Source of the DNA: Microtetraspora niveoalba
GTDB taxonomy: Bacteria; Actinomycetota; Actinomycetes; Streptosporangiales; Streptosporangiaceae
Direction of reading: 5' to 3'
Length of the DNA stretch: 64,000 nt
Assembly: GCF_001570405.1 (NCBI RefSeq)
Contig: NZ_BBYM01000019.1
Span: 188,323-252,322, forward strand
Under the pieces are notes generated by a model, which had not been told where the DNA came from, did no database searches, and saw nothing but the letters and a program-made list of their open reading frames with translations. Both the position numbers and the translations under genes were made by a program. This document shows positions 52,960-61,914 of this stretch, piece by piece; within the stretch, counting starts at the first letter, position 1; every line of letters begins with the position of its first letter.

Positions 52960-52980
52960 CCGAGCCGCGATCCGGCTCGG
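52960..52980 (+). other. Intercistronic stem-loop between ATPase and binding protein
   Basis: CCGAGCC (52960-52966) pairs with GGCTCGG (52974-52980) around a 7-base loop, just ahead of the binding-protein ribosome-binding site. It could protect or set the level of the downstream message. Confidence 0.4.
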
Positions 52981-53005
52981 CGTACGGAATGAAGAGGTGG
53001 CAGTT

Positions 53006-53866
53006 ATGCGAGCACGTCGAGTCTGGGCGGCTCTCGCCGTCGCCGCCACAGCCGCGAGCCTTTCGGCCTGCGGCGGGGGCGACGAGAGCTACTCCAGCAT
53101 CGCGGAGAAGCTGCAGAAGGCACAGAAGGTGGTTGTCGGCACCAAGTGGGACCAGCCCGGCCTGGGCCTGAAGAAGGGCGCCGACCCCGAGGGCTTCGAC
53201 GTCGACGTCGCCAAGTACGTCGTCAAGGAGCTCGCCGGAGGCAAGGACGTGGACATCACGTGGAAGGAGTCCGCGTCGTCCAACCGCGAGGCGTTCCTGG
53301 CCAACGGCACCGTGGACATCATCTTCGCCTCCTACTCCATCACGGAGAGCCGCAAGGAGAAGGTGACCTTCGGCGGCCCGTACGTCGTGGCCCACCAGGA
53401 CGTCATGGTCCGCAGCGACGACAGCGCGGTCACCAAGCCGACCGACCTGGCCGGCAAGCGGATCTGCCAGGCGGCCGGTTCCAACTCCTACAAGCGGATC
53501 ACCGACCCGCCGCCGGACGGCGAGCTCGACCTCGACGCCCAGCTCGTCGGCGCGGCCACGTACTCCGAGTGCGTGAGCAAGCTCGGGGGCAACAACCTCG
53601 ACGCCGTCACGACCGACGACCTGATCCTGGCCGGGTTCGCCGGTCAGGCCCCGGGCAAGTTCAAGATCCTCGGCCAGCCGTTCACCGACGAGAAGTACGG
53701 CGTCGGCCTGAAGAAGGGCGACACCAAGACCTGCGAGGCCGTCAACGCCGCCATCACCAAGATGTACCAGGACGGCACCATGCAGCAGCTTTTCACCAAG
53801 TGGTTCGGCCAGGCACAGGGGCTCAAGGCCCCCACCGGCGCTCCGACGTTCGAGCCCTGCGCCTGA
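53006..53866 (+). CDS. gluB: Glutamate-type ABC transporter substrate-binding lipoprotein
   Basis: A 286-residue SBP_bac_3 lipoprotein: signal with lipobox ending at C22 (SLSAC), then VVVGTKWDQPGLGLKK, EGFDVDVAKYVVKEL, NGTVDIIFASYSITESRKEKVTF and a C-terminal MYQDGTMQQLFTKWFG. It delivers the amino acid to the two permeases. GAAGAGG eight bases upstream favours the ATG at 53006 over the GTG at 52997. Stem-loops flank the gene on both sides. Confidence 0.92.
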   Translation: MRARRVWAALAVAATAASLSACGGGDESYSSIAEKLQKAQKVVVGTKWDQPGLGLKKGADPEGFDVDVAKYVVKELAGGKDVDITWKESASSNREAFLANGTVDIIFASYSITESRKEKVTFGGPYVVAHQDVMVRSDDSAVTKPTDLAGKRICQAAGSNSYKRITDPPPDGELDLDAQLVGAATYSECVSKLGGNNLDAVTTDDLILAGFAGQAPGKFKILGQPFTDEKYGVGLKKGDTKTCEAVNAAITKMYQDGTMQQLFTKWFGQAQGLKAPTGAPTFEPCA

Positions 53867-53890
53867 CCGTGTCCTGAGGACACCTGAAAC

Positions 53891-53927
53891 GGCCGCCGCC
53901 GAGCCGGACACCCGGCCGGCGGCGGCC
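53891..53927 (+). other. Strong intercistronic stem-loop after binding-protein gene
   Basis: GGCCGCCGCC (53891-53900) pairs exactly with GGCGGCGGCC (53918-53927), and an inner GCCGG/CCGGC stem extends it almost without interruption. It sits between the binding protein and the first permease, where such stems often raise binding-protein mRNA over permease mRNA by partial termination or 3' protection. Confidence 0.6.
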
Positions 53928-53947
53928 TCCCCCACCGGTGGAGCACG

Positions 53948-54616
53948 ATGGACGATCTGATCAAATACGCGCCGGACCTGCTGGCCGGCTTCCTGGAGAA
54001 CGTCAAGCTCTCTCTGATCTGCGCGGTCCTCGCGCTGGTTCTCGGCACGATCCTGGTGTCGATGCGGGTGGCGCCGACACCGGTGCTGCGCGCCGCCGGA
54101 AGCATGTACGTCAACGTCGTACGGAACACGCCGCTGACGCTGGTGCTGGCCTTCTCCTCACTGGGCCTGAGCGACACCATGGGCCTGTCCTTCTCCGAGA
54201 CCCCGCGGACCAACAGCTTCTGGCTGGTCGTCTTCGGACTCTCCGCGTACACCGCGACCTTCGTCTGCGAGGCGTTGCGCGCCGGCATCAACACGGTGCC
54301 GCTCGGGCAGGCGGAGGCGGCGCGCGCCATCGGGCTGACGTTTTTCCAGTCCCTGCGGATGATCATCCTGCCCCAGGCGTTCCGCACCGTCGTCGCGCCG
54401 CTGGGCAGCGTGATAATCGCGATGATCAAGAACACCACCGTGGCGATCGCCGGAGGCTACCTGATGGAATCGGCCTTCGTCATGAGGGACACCTTCGACG
54501 ACACGGGCGTGTCCATCCCGATCTTCATCGGGCTGGTCATCGCGTTCATGGTCGTGACGCTGCCGGTCGGGTTCCTCACCAACCGCCTGGCGTCGAGGCT
54601 GGCGGTGGCCCGATGA
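53948..54616 (+). CDS. gluC: Glutamate-type ABC transporter permease
   Basis: A 222-residue permease of HisMQ type with five membrane segments and the EAA-type coupling loop EALRAGINTVPLGQAEAARAIGLT. N-terminal LAGFLENVKLSLICAVLALVLG and VRNTPLTLVLAF also match GluC. Its stop overlaps the next permease's ATG (ATGA). Confidence 0.92.
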   Translation: MDDLIKYAPDLLAGFLENVKLSLICAVLALVLGTILVSMRVAPTPVLRAAGSMYVNVVRNTPLTLVLAFSSLGLSDTMGLSFSETPRTNSFWLVVFGLSAYTATFVCEALRAGINTVPLGQAEAARAIGLTFFQSLRMIILPQAFRTVVAPLGSVIIAMIKNTTVAIAGGYLMESAFVMRDTFDDTGVSIPIFIGLVIAFMVVTLPVGFLTNRLASRLAVAR

Positions 54617-55509
54617 GCGCAGGAGTCCTCTTCGACGCCCCGGGTCCCCGCGCCCGGGTGCGCAACGCGATCCTGACCGCGGTGTCCGTGGTCGTCCTGG
54701 TCGCCGCCGTGTACTTCGTGTACGCCAGGTTCGACGCGAAGGGACAGTGGGAGGGCGAGCTCTGGAAGCCGTTCCTCGAAGGCTCCACCTGGACCGAGTA
54801 CATCATCCCCGGGCTGCTCGGCACTCTGAAGGCGGCCGGCATCAGCGCGGTGTGCGCGCTGATCTTCGGCGCTGTCTTCGGCCTCGCCCGGCTCTCCGAC
54901 CACCGGTGGGTCCGCGGCGTCGCGGGCGCGGTCGTCGAGACGTTCCGCGCGATCCCGCTGCTGCTGCTGATCTTCTTCCTGTTCTTCCTCGCGCCGAGCG
55001 TGTTCGGCAGCGGCGACTACACGCTGATCGCGCTCGTGACCGGGCTCACGCTGTACAACGGGTCCGTGCTGGCCGAGATCGTCCGGGCCGGGGTGCGCGC
55101 GGTGCCGATCGGTCAGGCGGAGGCGGCGCAGGCGATCGGGCTGCGCAAGAGCCAGATGATGCGGCTGGTCCTGCTGCCCCAGGCGGTCACCGCGATGATG
55201 CCGGCCATCGTGAGCCAGCTCGTCGTGCTGCTCAAGGACACCGCGCTCGGCTACATCATCGCGTACGTGGACCTGCTCAACATGGGGTTCAAGATCATCC
55301 CGGCGGTGTACTTCGGGTCGCTCATCCCGGCCGCGATCGTCATCGGCGTGATCTACGTCGGGCTCAACATGTCGCTCAGCGCGCTCGCCACCTGGCTGGA
55401 GAAGCGCACCAGGCGCAGCACCCGTACGGCGGCGACCCCGATCGCCCCGCCCGGATTCGTCGGCGAGCCCGACTCCACCGGGGCCGGCGGAGTCGGCGCG
55501 GTGGCCTGA
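54613..55509 (+). CDS. gluD: Glutamate-type ABC transporter permease
   Basis: A 298-residue permease with one extra N-terminal membrane segment (about 18-40) compared with GluC, as in other GluD proteins, then ETFRAIPLLLLIFFLFFL and the coupling loop EIVRAGVRAVPIGQAEAAQAIGLRKSQ. A Pro/Gly-rich cytoplasmic tail of about 35 residues ends the protein. It is translationally coupled to GluC. Confidence 0.92.
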   Translation: MSAGVLFDAPGPRARVRNAILTAVSVVVLVAAVYFVYARFDAKGQWEGELWKPFLEGSTWTEYIIPGLLGTLKAAGISAVCALIFGAVFGLARLSDHRWVRGVAGAVVETFRAIPLLLLIFFLFFLAPSVFGSGDYTLIALVTGLTLYNGSVLAEIVRAGVRAVPIGQAEAAQAIGLRKSQMMRLVLLPQAVTAMMPAIVSQLVVLLKDTALGYIIAYVDLLNMGFKIIPAVYFGSLIPAAIVIGVIYVGLNMSLSALATWLEKRTRRSTRTAATPIAPPGFVGEPDSTGAGGVGAVA

Positions 55510-55685
55510 GCCGGACGTCGGACCGCCTGCGGCGACCGGTCCCCCCACCGGTCCGACCGGTCACGCCGCCGACGAAGTGGCGCCGGGGCGGCTCGGGAGG
55601 GTGAGCGGCCGGCGGCGAGGTCTTTCCGGTTCCTTGTCGTGTCGCTGCTTGGCCTTGGGCGTCGCACGCCCGGATCCTTGGGCTC

Positions 55686-56429
55686 GTGCGGCGCGTCGCG
55701 GCCCTGTTGGCGGGCCTTTCCCTGGTGTGCGCCTCCCTCACCGCGTGCGGAAAGGGCGGCGTCCTCGTCGTCGGCGTGCGCGTCGGATATCCCGGGCTGG
55801 TCGTCCGGCTCCCCGAGAACGGCTACACCGGCTTCGACATCGCCGTCGCCCGATATGTGGCGCGCGAACTCGGCTACAGCCTCGGGCAGATCGCGTACAC
55901 GGGCGATCTCGCCGGCGCCGACATGGTCGTCGGCACGACGGACGCTCCCGACGCCGCCGGGCCGTACCTCGTGACCGGCTCCGACCTCCTGGTCCGCGCC
56001 CGCGACCTGAGCATCGCCGGGCCGAAGGACCTGCGGCGACGGCGCGTGTGCGGCACCGTCGCGGACGCCGCGCCGCTGGTACGCAGGTTCGGTCCCGCGT
56101 GGAAGGCCGCCTTCCTCGCGGAGGCGAACGTCCCGGCCGCGTGCGCTCCGCTGCTGGCCAAGGGGACGATCGACGCCATCGTGGCCGACGCGCCCGTCCT
56201 GGTCGGGCTCGACGCGCAGTACCCCGGCCGGTTCCGGCTCTGCGGCCGCTCGATCGCCGTCCACCGGTACGGCATCGGCGTCCGTACGGGCGGGACCCGG
56301 GAGGAGATCGACGCCGCGCTGCGGCGGATGTTCGACGACGGCTCCTGGAACCGGGCGGTGATCCGCTATCTCGGCGTGCTCGCCGCCCGCTACACCAGCC
56401 CTCCACCCCTCGACGTGAGCGCGCGGTAG
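55686..56429 (+). CDS. Orphan solute-binding lipoprotein, paralogue of the upstream GluB
   Basis: A 247-residue lipoprotein (lipobox ending at C21, SLTAC) with a reduced SBP_bac_3 fold: VLVVGVRVGYPGLVVRLPE, GYTGFDIAVARYVAREL, KGTIDAIVADAPVL and IDAALRRMFDDGSW. Compared with GluB it is about 40 residues shorter, and the segment that usually holds the ligand-binding arginine region is changed (LAGADMVVGTTDAPDAAG). It has no permease of its own. It may feed the GluCD permeases, act as a sensor, or be a decaying duplicate. The start is GTG at 55686. Confidence 0.78.
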   Translation: MRRVAALLAGLSLVCASLTACGKGGVLVVGVRVGYPGLVVRLPENGYTGFDIAVARYVARELGYSLGQIAYTGDLAGADMVVGTTDAPDAAGPYLVTGSDLLVRARDLSIAGPKDLRRRRVCGTVADAAPLVRRFGPAWKAAFLAEANVPAACAPLLAKGTIDAIVADAPVLVGLDAQYPGRFRLCGRSIAVHRYGIGVRTGGTREEIDAALRRMFDDGSWNRAVIRYLGVLAARYTSPPPLDVSAR

Positions 56430-56491
56430 GGCTTTCCACAGATCGTCGGGGCGGGCGGACGCGGTCACCCTCCTTCCGGCAGGATGGGGCC

Positions 56492-58540
56492 ATGTCCCCC
56501 GCCATGCCGCATGCCGCCTGGTCGTCACCGATCTCGACCACCGACGTCGCCCGGTCGGGGCTGTCCCTCGGCTTCCCCACCGTGCTGGGCGAGGACCTGT
56601 GGTGGGAGGAGGACCGGCCGGCGGAGGGCGGTCGGCGCACCGTCGTCCACCGCGACGCCGAGGGCGTCCTGCACGAGTTGCTGCCCGCGCCGTGGGACGC
56701 GCGCACCCGTGTCCACGAGTACGGCGGGCGCTCCTACGCCGTCGTGCCGGGGGTCGGGATCGTCTTCTCCCACCACCGCGACCAGCGGCTCTACCTCGCC
56801 GCCGCCGGGGCGGAGCCCCGGCCGCTGACGCCGGAGCCCGACCGGGCGTGCGCGCTGCGCTACGCCGACCTGCTCGTCCACGAGGGGCCGGACGGACCCG
56901 AGCTGTGGTGCGTGCGCGAGCGCCATCACGACGACGGCCGGGTCGGCCGCTCCATCATCTCCCTGCCCCTCGCCGACCACCTCCCCGCCGTGGAGAACGA
57001 CCGTTCCGGCTTCGTCGACCATCCCGGCTCCACGGACCGTCCCGGCCGGTCCAGCCGGACGGAGCCCCGGCGTTCCGACGGGACGGGTCCCCTCTCCAGC
57101 GGCCCGCACGCGCCCGGAACGCCGGAACCGCCCGCCGCCGCGGAGGGGATCGTCGAGCGGGTGAGCGGAAACGACTTCTACGCCTTCCCCACGCTCTCCC
57201 CCGACGGGCGGCACCTCGCCTACATCTGCTGGGACCATCCGGCCATGCCGTGGACCGGCACCGAGCTGCGGGTGACCCGGATCTCCAACGGCCACACCGT
57301 GACGATCGCGGGCGGCGCCGACGAGTCGGTGCTGGCGCCGTGCTGGCGTGACGACCACACGCTCTACTTCGTCTCCGACCGGTCGGGCTGGTGGAACCTC
57401 TACCAGGCGGGCCTCCTCGACGGCTCCCGCCGCGCCCTCCACCCGGCCGACGAGGAATTCGCCGGGCCGCTGTGGCAGCTCGGCGGCCGGCCGTACCAGC
57501 CGCTCGGCGACGGCCGGCTCGCGGTGCTGCACGGGCGCGGCGACCTGCGGCTCGGCCTCCTCGATCCGGCGGCGGGGACGCCCTCCGACGTGGAGGTCCC
57601 CTACAGCGGCTGGATCCCCGCGCTGGCCGGCGACGGCCGCACCGTCGCCGGGATCGCGTACGGCCCGCACCTGCCCAGGGCGGTCGTCCGGATCGACGGC
57701 GGCAGCGGCCGGATGGAGTTGTTGTGCGGCGACACCGCCGAGCTGCCCGACCCCGCCTACCTCCCCACGCCGCGGGCCGTCGAGATCGAGAGCGGCCACG
57801 GCCGCCCCGTTCACGGTTTCCTGTACCCGCCGTCCGGCCCCGGGGTGTCGGGGGCGGCGGCCGCGCCGTACGTCGTCTTCGTGCACGGCGGTCCGACGGG
57901 ACACGCGACGACCGAGCTCAGCCTGGAGAAGGCGTTCTTCACCAGCCGGGGCATCGGCGTGCTCGATCTGAACTACGGCGGCTCGACCGGGTACGGCCGC
58001 GCCTACCGGGAGCGCCTGCGCGGGCAGTGGGGCGTCACCGACGTCGAAGACGCCGTCGCGGCGGCGCGGTGGCTCGCGGCGGAGCGCCTGGCCGACGCGG
58101 CGCGCATCGCGATCAGGGGAGGCAGCGCGGGCGGCTGGACCGTGATGGCGTCCTGCTGCGCCTCCGACGTCTTCGCCGGAGGCGTGTCGATCGCCGGGGT
58201 CAGCGCCCTCGCCCCGCTCGCCGCCGCCACACACGACTTCGAGTCCCGCTACATGGACTGGCTCGTCGGCCCCGAGACGCTGTACGGCTCCCGCGAACCT
58301 CTGGCGCGGGCAGGCGAGATCGACTGCCCGATGCTGCTGATGCAGGGGCTGGCGGACCCGGTGGTGCCTCCGGCGCAGTCCGAGGCGTTCGCCGACGCGC
58401 TGTCGGCCCGCGGCGTGCCCTGCACCTACCTCGCCTTCGAGGGCGAGTCGCACGGCTTCCGCCGCCAGGAGACCAAGGCGACCGCCCTGGCCGCCGAGCT
58501 CTCCTTCTACCTGCAGATATTCAGCGGCGGGGCGGCCTGA
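56492..58540 (+). CDS. S9 family prolyl oligopeptidase-type serine peptidase
   Basis: A 682-residue enzyme with an N-terminal beta-propeller (DFYAFPTLSPDGRHLAYICWDHP and similar blades) and a C-terminal alpha/beta hydrolase. The predicted triad is S545 (GGSAGGW), D622 (QGLADPVVP) and H654 (GESHGF). The oxyanion region VFVHGGPTGHA and LDLNYGGSTGYG support the S9C (acylaminoacyl-peptidase) branch. No signal peptide, so probably cytoplasmic peptide turnover. A Pro/Ser/Arg-rich insert (about 165-215) interrupts the propeller. The start is ATG at 56492. Confidence 0.9.
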   Translation: MSPAMPHAAWSSPISTTDVARSGLSLGFPTVLGEDLWWEEDRPAEGGRRTVVHRDAEGVLHELLPAPWDARTRVHEYGGRSYAVVPGVGIVFSHHRDQRLYLAAAGAEPRPLTPEPDRACALRYADLLVHEGPDGPELWCVRERHHDDGRVGRSIISLPLADHLPAVENDRSGFVDHPGSTDRPGRSSRTEPRRSDGTGPLSSGPHAPGTPEPPAAAEGIVERVSGNDFYAFPTLSPDGRHLAYICWDHPAMPWTGTELRVTRISNGHTVTIAGGADESVLAPCWRDDHTLYFVSDRSGWWNLYQAGLLDGSRRALHPADEEFAGPLWQLGGRPYQPLGDGRLAVLHGRGDLRLGLLDPAAGTPSDVEVPYSGWIPALAGDGRTVAGIAYGPHLPRAVVRIDGGSGRMELLCGDTAELPDPAYLPTPRAVEIESGHGRPVHGFLYPPSGPGVSGAAAAPYVVFVHGGPTGHATTELSLEKAFFTSRGIGVLDLNYGGSTGYGRAYRERLRGQWGVTDVEDAVAAARWLAAERLADAARIAIRGGSAGGWTVMASCCASDVFAGGVSIAGVSALAPLAAATHDFESRYMDWLVGPETLYGSREPLARAGEIDCPMLLMQGLADPVVPPAQSEAFADALSARGVPCTYLAFEGESHGFRRQETKATALAAELSFYLQIFSGGAA

Positions 58541-58545
58541 CCCCG

Positions 58546-59997
58546 GTGAGGACGACGATCCCGTGGAGGGCGGCCGGTCGCCGCCCCCGCGTGAGCCGTA
58601 CGGCCGCGGTCCTGGGCGCGATCACGGCCGCCGCCGCGGTGCTCTACTCTGCCGCGGGCCTGATCCGCCTGCACGCCTTCCGCCTGGGCACCTACGACCT
58701 GGTCATCTTCGACCAGGCGGTCCGGTCCTACTCGCGTTTCGGGCTGCCGGTTTCACTCGCGAAGGGCGTCCACAACGACTTCGGGCCGGACTTCTCTGTC
58801 CTCGGCGACCACTGGTCGCCGATCCTGGCCTCGCTGGCGCCCTTCTACTGGCTGCACGACGGCCCCGGGACGCTGCTCGTCCTCCAAGGGGTGCTGCTGG
58901 CCGCCGCGATCCCGCCGCTGTGGTTGTTCACCCGGCGGCGGCTGGGCTCGGCCGCCGCCCACCTGGTCGCGGGCGCGTACGCGCTGTCCTGGCCGATCGC
59001 CGAGGCGGTGGTCTTCGACTTCCACGAAGTGGCCTTCGCGCCCGCGCTGACCGCCTGGATGATCGAACGCCACGACGCGGGCCGCACGAGACAGGCGGTG
59101 CTGGCCGGCGTGCTCCTCCTGTGCGTCAAGGAGGACATGGGGTTGGTCGTCGCCGGGTACGGCATGTTCCTGCTCGCCGTCCGCCGCCCGCGTGCGGGGC
59201 TGGCGCTGGTGGCCGGCGGTCTCGCCGCGGTGATGGTCACGACCCGGGTGCTCATCCCGGCCTTCGGCGGCCGGGCCGACTACTACTGGGCCTACGGGTC
59301 GCTCGGGCCCGACCTGCGCGGCGCCGCCGTACGGGCGCTGACGCACCCGTGGGAGGCGCTGGCGCTGCTGGTCACCCCGCCCGAGAAGGCCGCGACGGTC
59401 GCCCTCCTCGGCGTGATGGTGCTCTTCCTGTGCCTGCTCTCGCCGCTGACGCTGATCGCGGTGCCGCCGCTCGCCGCCCGGATGCTGGCGAGCTCGTTCC
59501 CGAACTGGTGGGGAACGGAGTACCACTACAACGCGTTCGTCGTCGTGGTGCTCTTCTGCGCGGCGGCCGACGGCATCGCCCGGACCCGGCTCGTCACGCG
59601 GAAGGTGCCGCTGGCCGCGTCGCTGCTGGTGGTCGCCGTCGCTCTCGTGCCGTTCTTCGCGTACGGGCGGTTGCTCACCCCCGGGAACCGCGTCCAGGCC
59701 GCCTCCGGGGCGGCCGCCGCCGTACCGGACGGGGTGCTGGTGGAGGCGGCCAACTACGTCGGTCCCGCGCTCACCGGGCGTACGCGGGTACTGCTGTGGG
59801 ACCGGCGCCCGCGCTGGGCGCCCTGGGTGGTCGCCGACACGGGCAGGAAGACGTTCCCGTTCACCGGGCTCGACGAACAGCGCGCACGTGTGGACCTGTT
59901 GCGCCGGAACGGCTACCAGGTCGTGTACGACCGCGACGGCTACGTGGTGCTGCGCGCGGCCCCGGACGCGAGGCCACCCGACCTCGCCCGGCCATGA
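58546..59997 (+). CDS. DUF2079 family multi-span membrane protein
   Basis: A 483-residue protein with about nine membrane segments, and GTYDLVIFDQAVRSYSRFG, LGDHWSPILASLAPFYWL and VVFDFHEVAFAPALTAWM motifs of DUF2079. Its layout resembles GT-C-type glycosyltransferases, but activity is unproven. The start is GTG at 58546, five bases after the peptidase stop, so the genes are probably cotranscribed. Its final codons and TGA stop fall inside the first unit of a tandem repeat array. Confidence 0.85.
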   Translation: MRTTIPWRAAGRRPRVSRTAAVLGAITAAAAVLYSAAGLIRLHAFRLGTYDLVIFDQAVRSYSRFGLPVSLAKGVHNDFGPDFSVLGDHWSPILASLAPFYWLHDGPGTLLVLQGVLLAAAIPPLWLFTRRRLGSAAAHLVAGAYALSWPIAEAVVFDFHEVAFAPALTAWMIERHDAGRTRQAVLAGVLLLCVKEDMGLVVAGYGMFLLAVRRPRAGLALVAGGLAAVMVTTRVLIPAFGGRADYYWAYGSLGPDLRGAAVRALTHPWEALALLVTPPEKAATVALLGVMVLFLCLLSPLTLIAVPPLAARMLASSFPNWWGTEYHYNAFVVVVLFCAAADGIARTRLVTRKVPLAASLLVVAVALVPFFAYGRLLTPGNRVQAASGAAAAVPDGVLVEAANYVGPALTGRTRVLLWDRRPRWAPWVVADTGRKTFPFTGLDEQRARVDLLRRNGYQVVYDRDGYVVLRAAPDARPPDLARP

Positions 59998-60191
59998 CAG
60001 CACCGCATTCCGTTCGGCCATGACAGGACCGCCGGCTCGGCCGTGGCAGGACCGCTTTTCGCTCGGCCGTGACAGGACCGTGCCCGGCTCCCCATGACAG
60101 GACCACATTCTGCTGGGCCGTGACAGGACCGTCGGCTCGGCCGTGGCAGGACCGCTTTTCGCTCGCCCGTGACAGGACCGCCGTCCGGCTC
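59990..60191. repeat. Eight-unit ~25-bp tandem repeat array overlapping a stop codon
   Basis: Units of 23-27 bp follow the pattern GGCC(a/g)TG(a/g)CAGGACCG plus a variable 8-12 bp. Units 1-4 and 5-8 form two matching ~100-bp blocks; units 3 and 7 are almost identical (both contain GTGGCAGGACCGCTTTTCGC). The first unit supplies the TGA stop of the DUF2079 gene. Spacer length varies, so this is not CRISPR. Confidence 0.85.
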
Positions 60192-60240
60192 GGCCGGCCC
60201 TTGGTGGCGCGTGGCCTGTCACACAAGCTTGACCGGGTCA

Positions 60241-60267
60241 TTCACGGCTTCCGCCCGGCAGCCCCGG
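60241..60267. repeat. 27-bp dispersed element, copy 2 (downstream of rny)
   Basis: It matches 8066-8092 at 26 of 27 positions (TTCACGGCTTCCG ... GGCAGCCCCGG), with TGACCGG just upstream in both. It lies 22-48 bp past the rny stop on the minus strand, as copy 1 lies past comEC. Confidence 0.6.
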
Positions 60268-60288
60268 CCTCCGGCGCCGACCAGCCCG

Positions 60289-61914
60289 TCAGCGGGCGAA
60301 CTCGGTGGCCCGGGACTCGCGGACGACGGTGATGCGGATCTGGCCGGGGTAGGTCAGCTCCTCTTCCACCTGCTTGGCGACGTCCCGGGCGATGACCTGT
60401 GCCTGGATGTCGTCGACGGAGTCGGGACGGACCATGACTCTGATCTCGCGCCCCGCCTGCATCGCGAAGACCTTCTCCACGCCGTCGAACGACTGCGCGA
60501 TCTCCTCCAGCCGCTCCAGCCGCTTCACGTAGGCCTCGAGAGATTCGCGCCGGGCCCCGGGACGGCTGCCGCTGATCGCGTCGGCCGCCTGGGTGAGCAC
60601 CGCCTCGACCGTACGCACCTCCACCTCGTTGTGGTGCGCCTCGATCGCGTGGACGACGTCCTCGTGCTCGCCGTACCGGCGGGCGATCTCCGCGCCGATC
60701 AGGGCGTGGCTGCCCTCGACCTCATGGGTGAGTGCCTTGCCGATGTCGTGCAGCAGGGCGCAGCGCTTCACCAGGTCACGGTCGAGCCGCAGCTCGGACG
60801 CCATGATCCCGGCGATGTGCGCGGACTCGATCAGGTGCTTGAGCACGTTCTGCCCATAGGACGTGCGGTAGCGGAGCTGGCCGAGCAGTGTGATCAGCTC
60901 GGGGTGCATCTCGGTGATGCCGAGCTCCACGAGAGCGTCCTCACCCGCGCGGACGCACAGGTCGCGCACCTCGCCCTTGCTGCGCTCGTACGCCTCCTCG
61001 ATGCGCTGCGGGTGGATGCGGCCGTCGAGCACGAGCCGCTCCAGGGTCAGCCGTGCGGTCTCCCGCCGGACCGGGTCGAAACAGGAGAGAAGCACCGCCT
61101 CGGGCGTATCGTCTATGATCAGGTTCACTCCGGTCGTCGACTCGAAGGCCCTGATGTTGCGGCCTTCACGGCCGATGATGCGACCCTTCATATCGTCGCC
61201 CGGCAGGTGCAGCACGCTGACCACGGACTCCGCGGTCTGCTCGGTGGCCACCCGCTGGACCGCCAGCGTCACGATCTTGCAGGCGCGTTTCTCGCCCTCT
61301 TTGCGCGCCTCGCTCTCGATCTCACGGACGATCAGGGCCGCCTCGCGCTTGGCCTGGTTCTCGATCTCTTTGACCAGCTCGTTCTTGGCCTGATCCGCGG
61401 TGAGCCCCGCCACCCGCTCAAGGATCTTTCTGCGGTTCTCGGCGACCTGGTCCAGCTCGACCCGGCGATCGGCCAGTTCCGTCTCGGTCTCGGCCAGCTT
61501 GCGTGCCCGTTCGGCCTGCCTGCGCGCCTCCTCGTCGAGCCGCTGCTCCCGCTCGACCAGGCGGCCCTCCCGGCGTTCCAGGTCGGCGCGCAGCTCTTTG
61601 ATCTCGCCTTTGAGGGTGCGCGCCTCCTCCTCGACCTCTTTGCGCATCAGGGCCGCGCCCTCGGCGAGGGACTCGGACTTCCTGACGATCTCGCCCGCGT
61701 CCCTCTCGGCCTTGCCGCGGATCTCTTCGGCCTCGCGTCTGGCCTGTTCAAGCTCCTCGTTCACCTCGGCCTCGGCCGCGGCGAGCTGCTCGGGTGAAGG
61801 GCCTCGGGACCGGGAGACGCCCCCGGTGTGGCGCACGACCATGACGAGCGCGGCAATCGCTACGAGCGTCAGCAGCACCACCGCCAGCGCCAGCACGATC
61901 ACGATCGTATTCAT
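60289..61914 (-). CDS. rny: Ribonuclease Y
   Basis: A 541-residue endoribonuclease: N-terminal membrane anchor (about 4-27), long coiled coil (about 40-205), KH domain (about 225-290, DDMKGRIIGREGRNIRAFE) and HD domain with CALLHDIGKA and AIEAHHNEVE. It starts mRNA decay at the membrane. It sits between recX and the glutamate transporter region as in many actinomycetes. Confidence 0.95.
   Translation of the reverse strand: MNTIVIVLALAVVLLTLVAIAALVMVVRHTGGVSRSRGPSPEQLAAAEAEVNEELEQARREAEEIRGKAERDAGEIVRKSESLAEGAALMRKEVEEEARTLKGEIKELRADLERREGRLVEREQRLDEEARRQAERARKLAETETELADRRVELDQVAENRRKILERVAGLTADQAKNELVKEIENQAKREAALIVREIESEARKEGEKRACKIVTLAVQRVATEQTAESVVSVLHLPGDDMKGRIIGREGRNIRAFESTTGVNLIIDDTPEAVLLSCFDPVRRETARLTLERLVLDGRIHPQRIEEAYERSKGEVRDLCVRAGEDALVELGITEMHPELITLLGQLRYRTSYGQNVLKHLIESAHIAGIMASELRLDRDLVKRCALLHDIGKALTHEVEGSHALIGAEIARRYGEHEDVVHAIEAHHNEVEVRTVEAVLTQAADAISGSRPGARRESLEAYVKRLERLEEIAQSFDGVEKVFAMQAGREIRVMVRPDSVDDIQAQVIARDVAKQVEEELTYPGQIRITVVRESRATEFAR

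Noticed and set aside
59990-60191. CRISPR array
   Set aside because: Units are only 23-27 bp including the variable part, the variable parts recur between blocks, and no cas genes are present.
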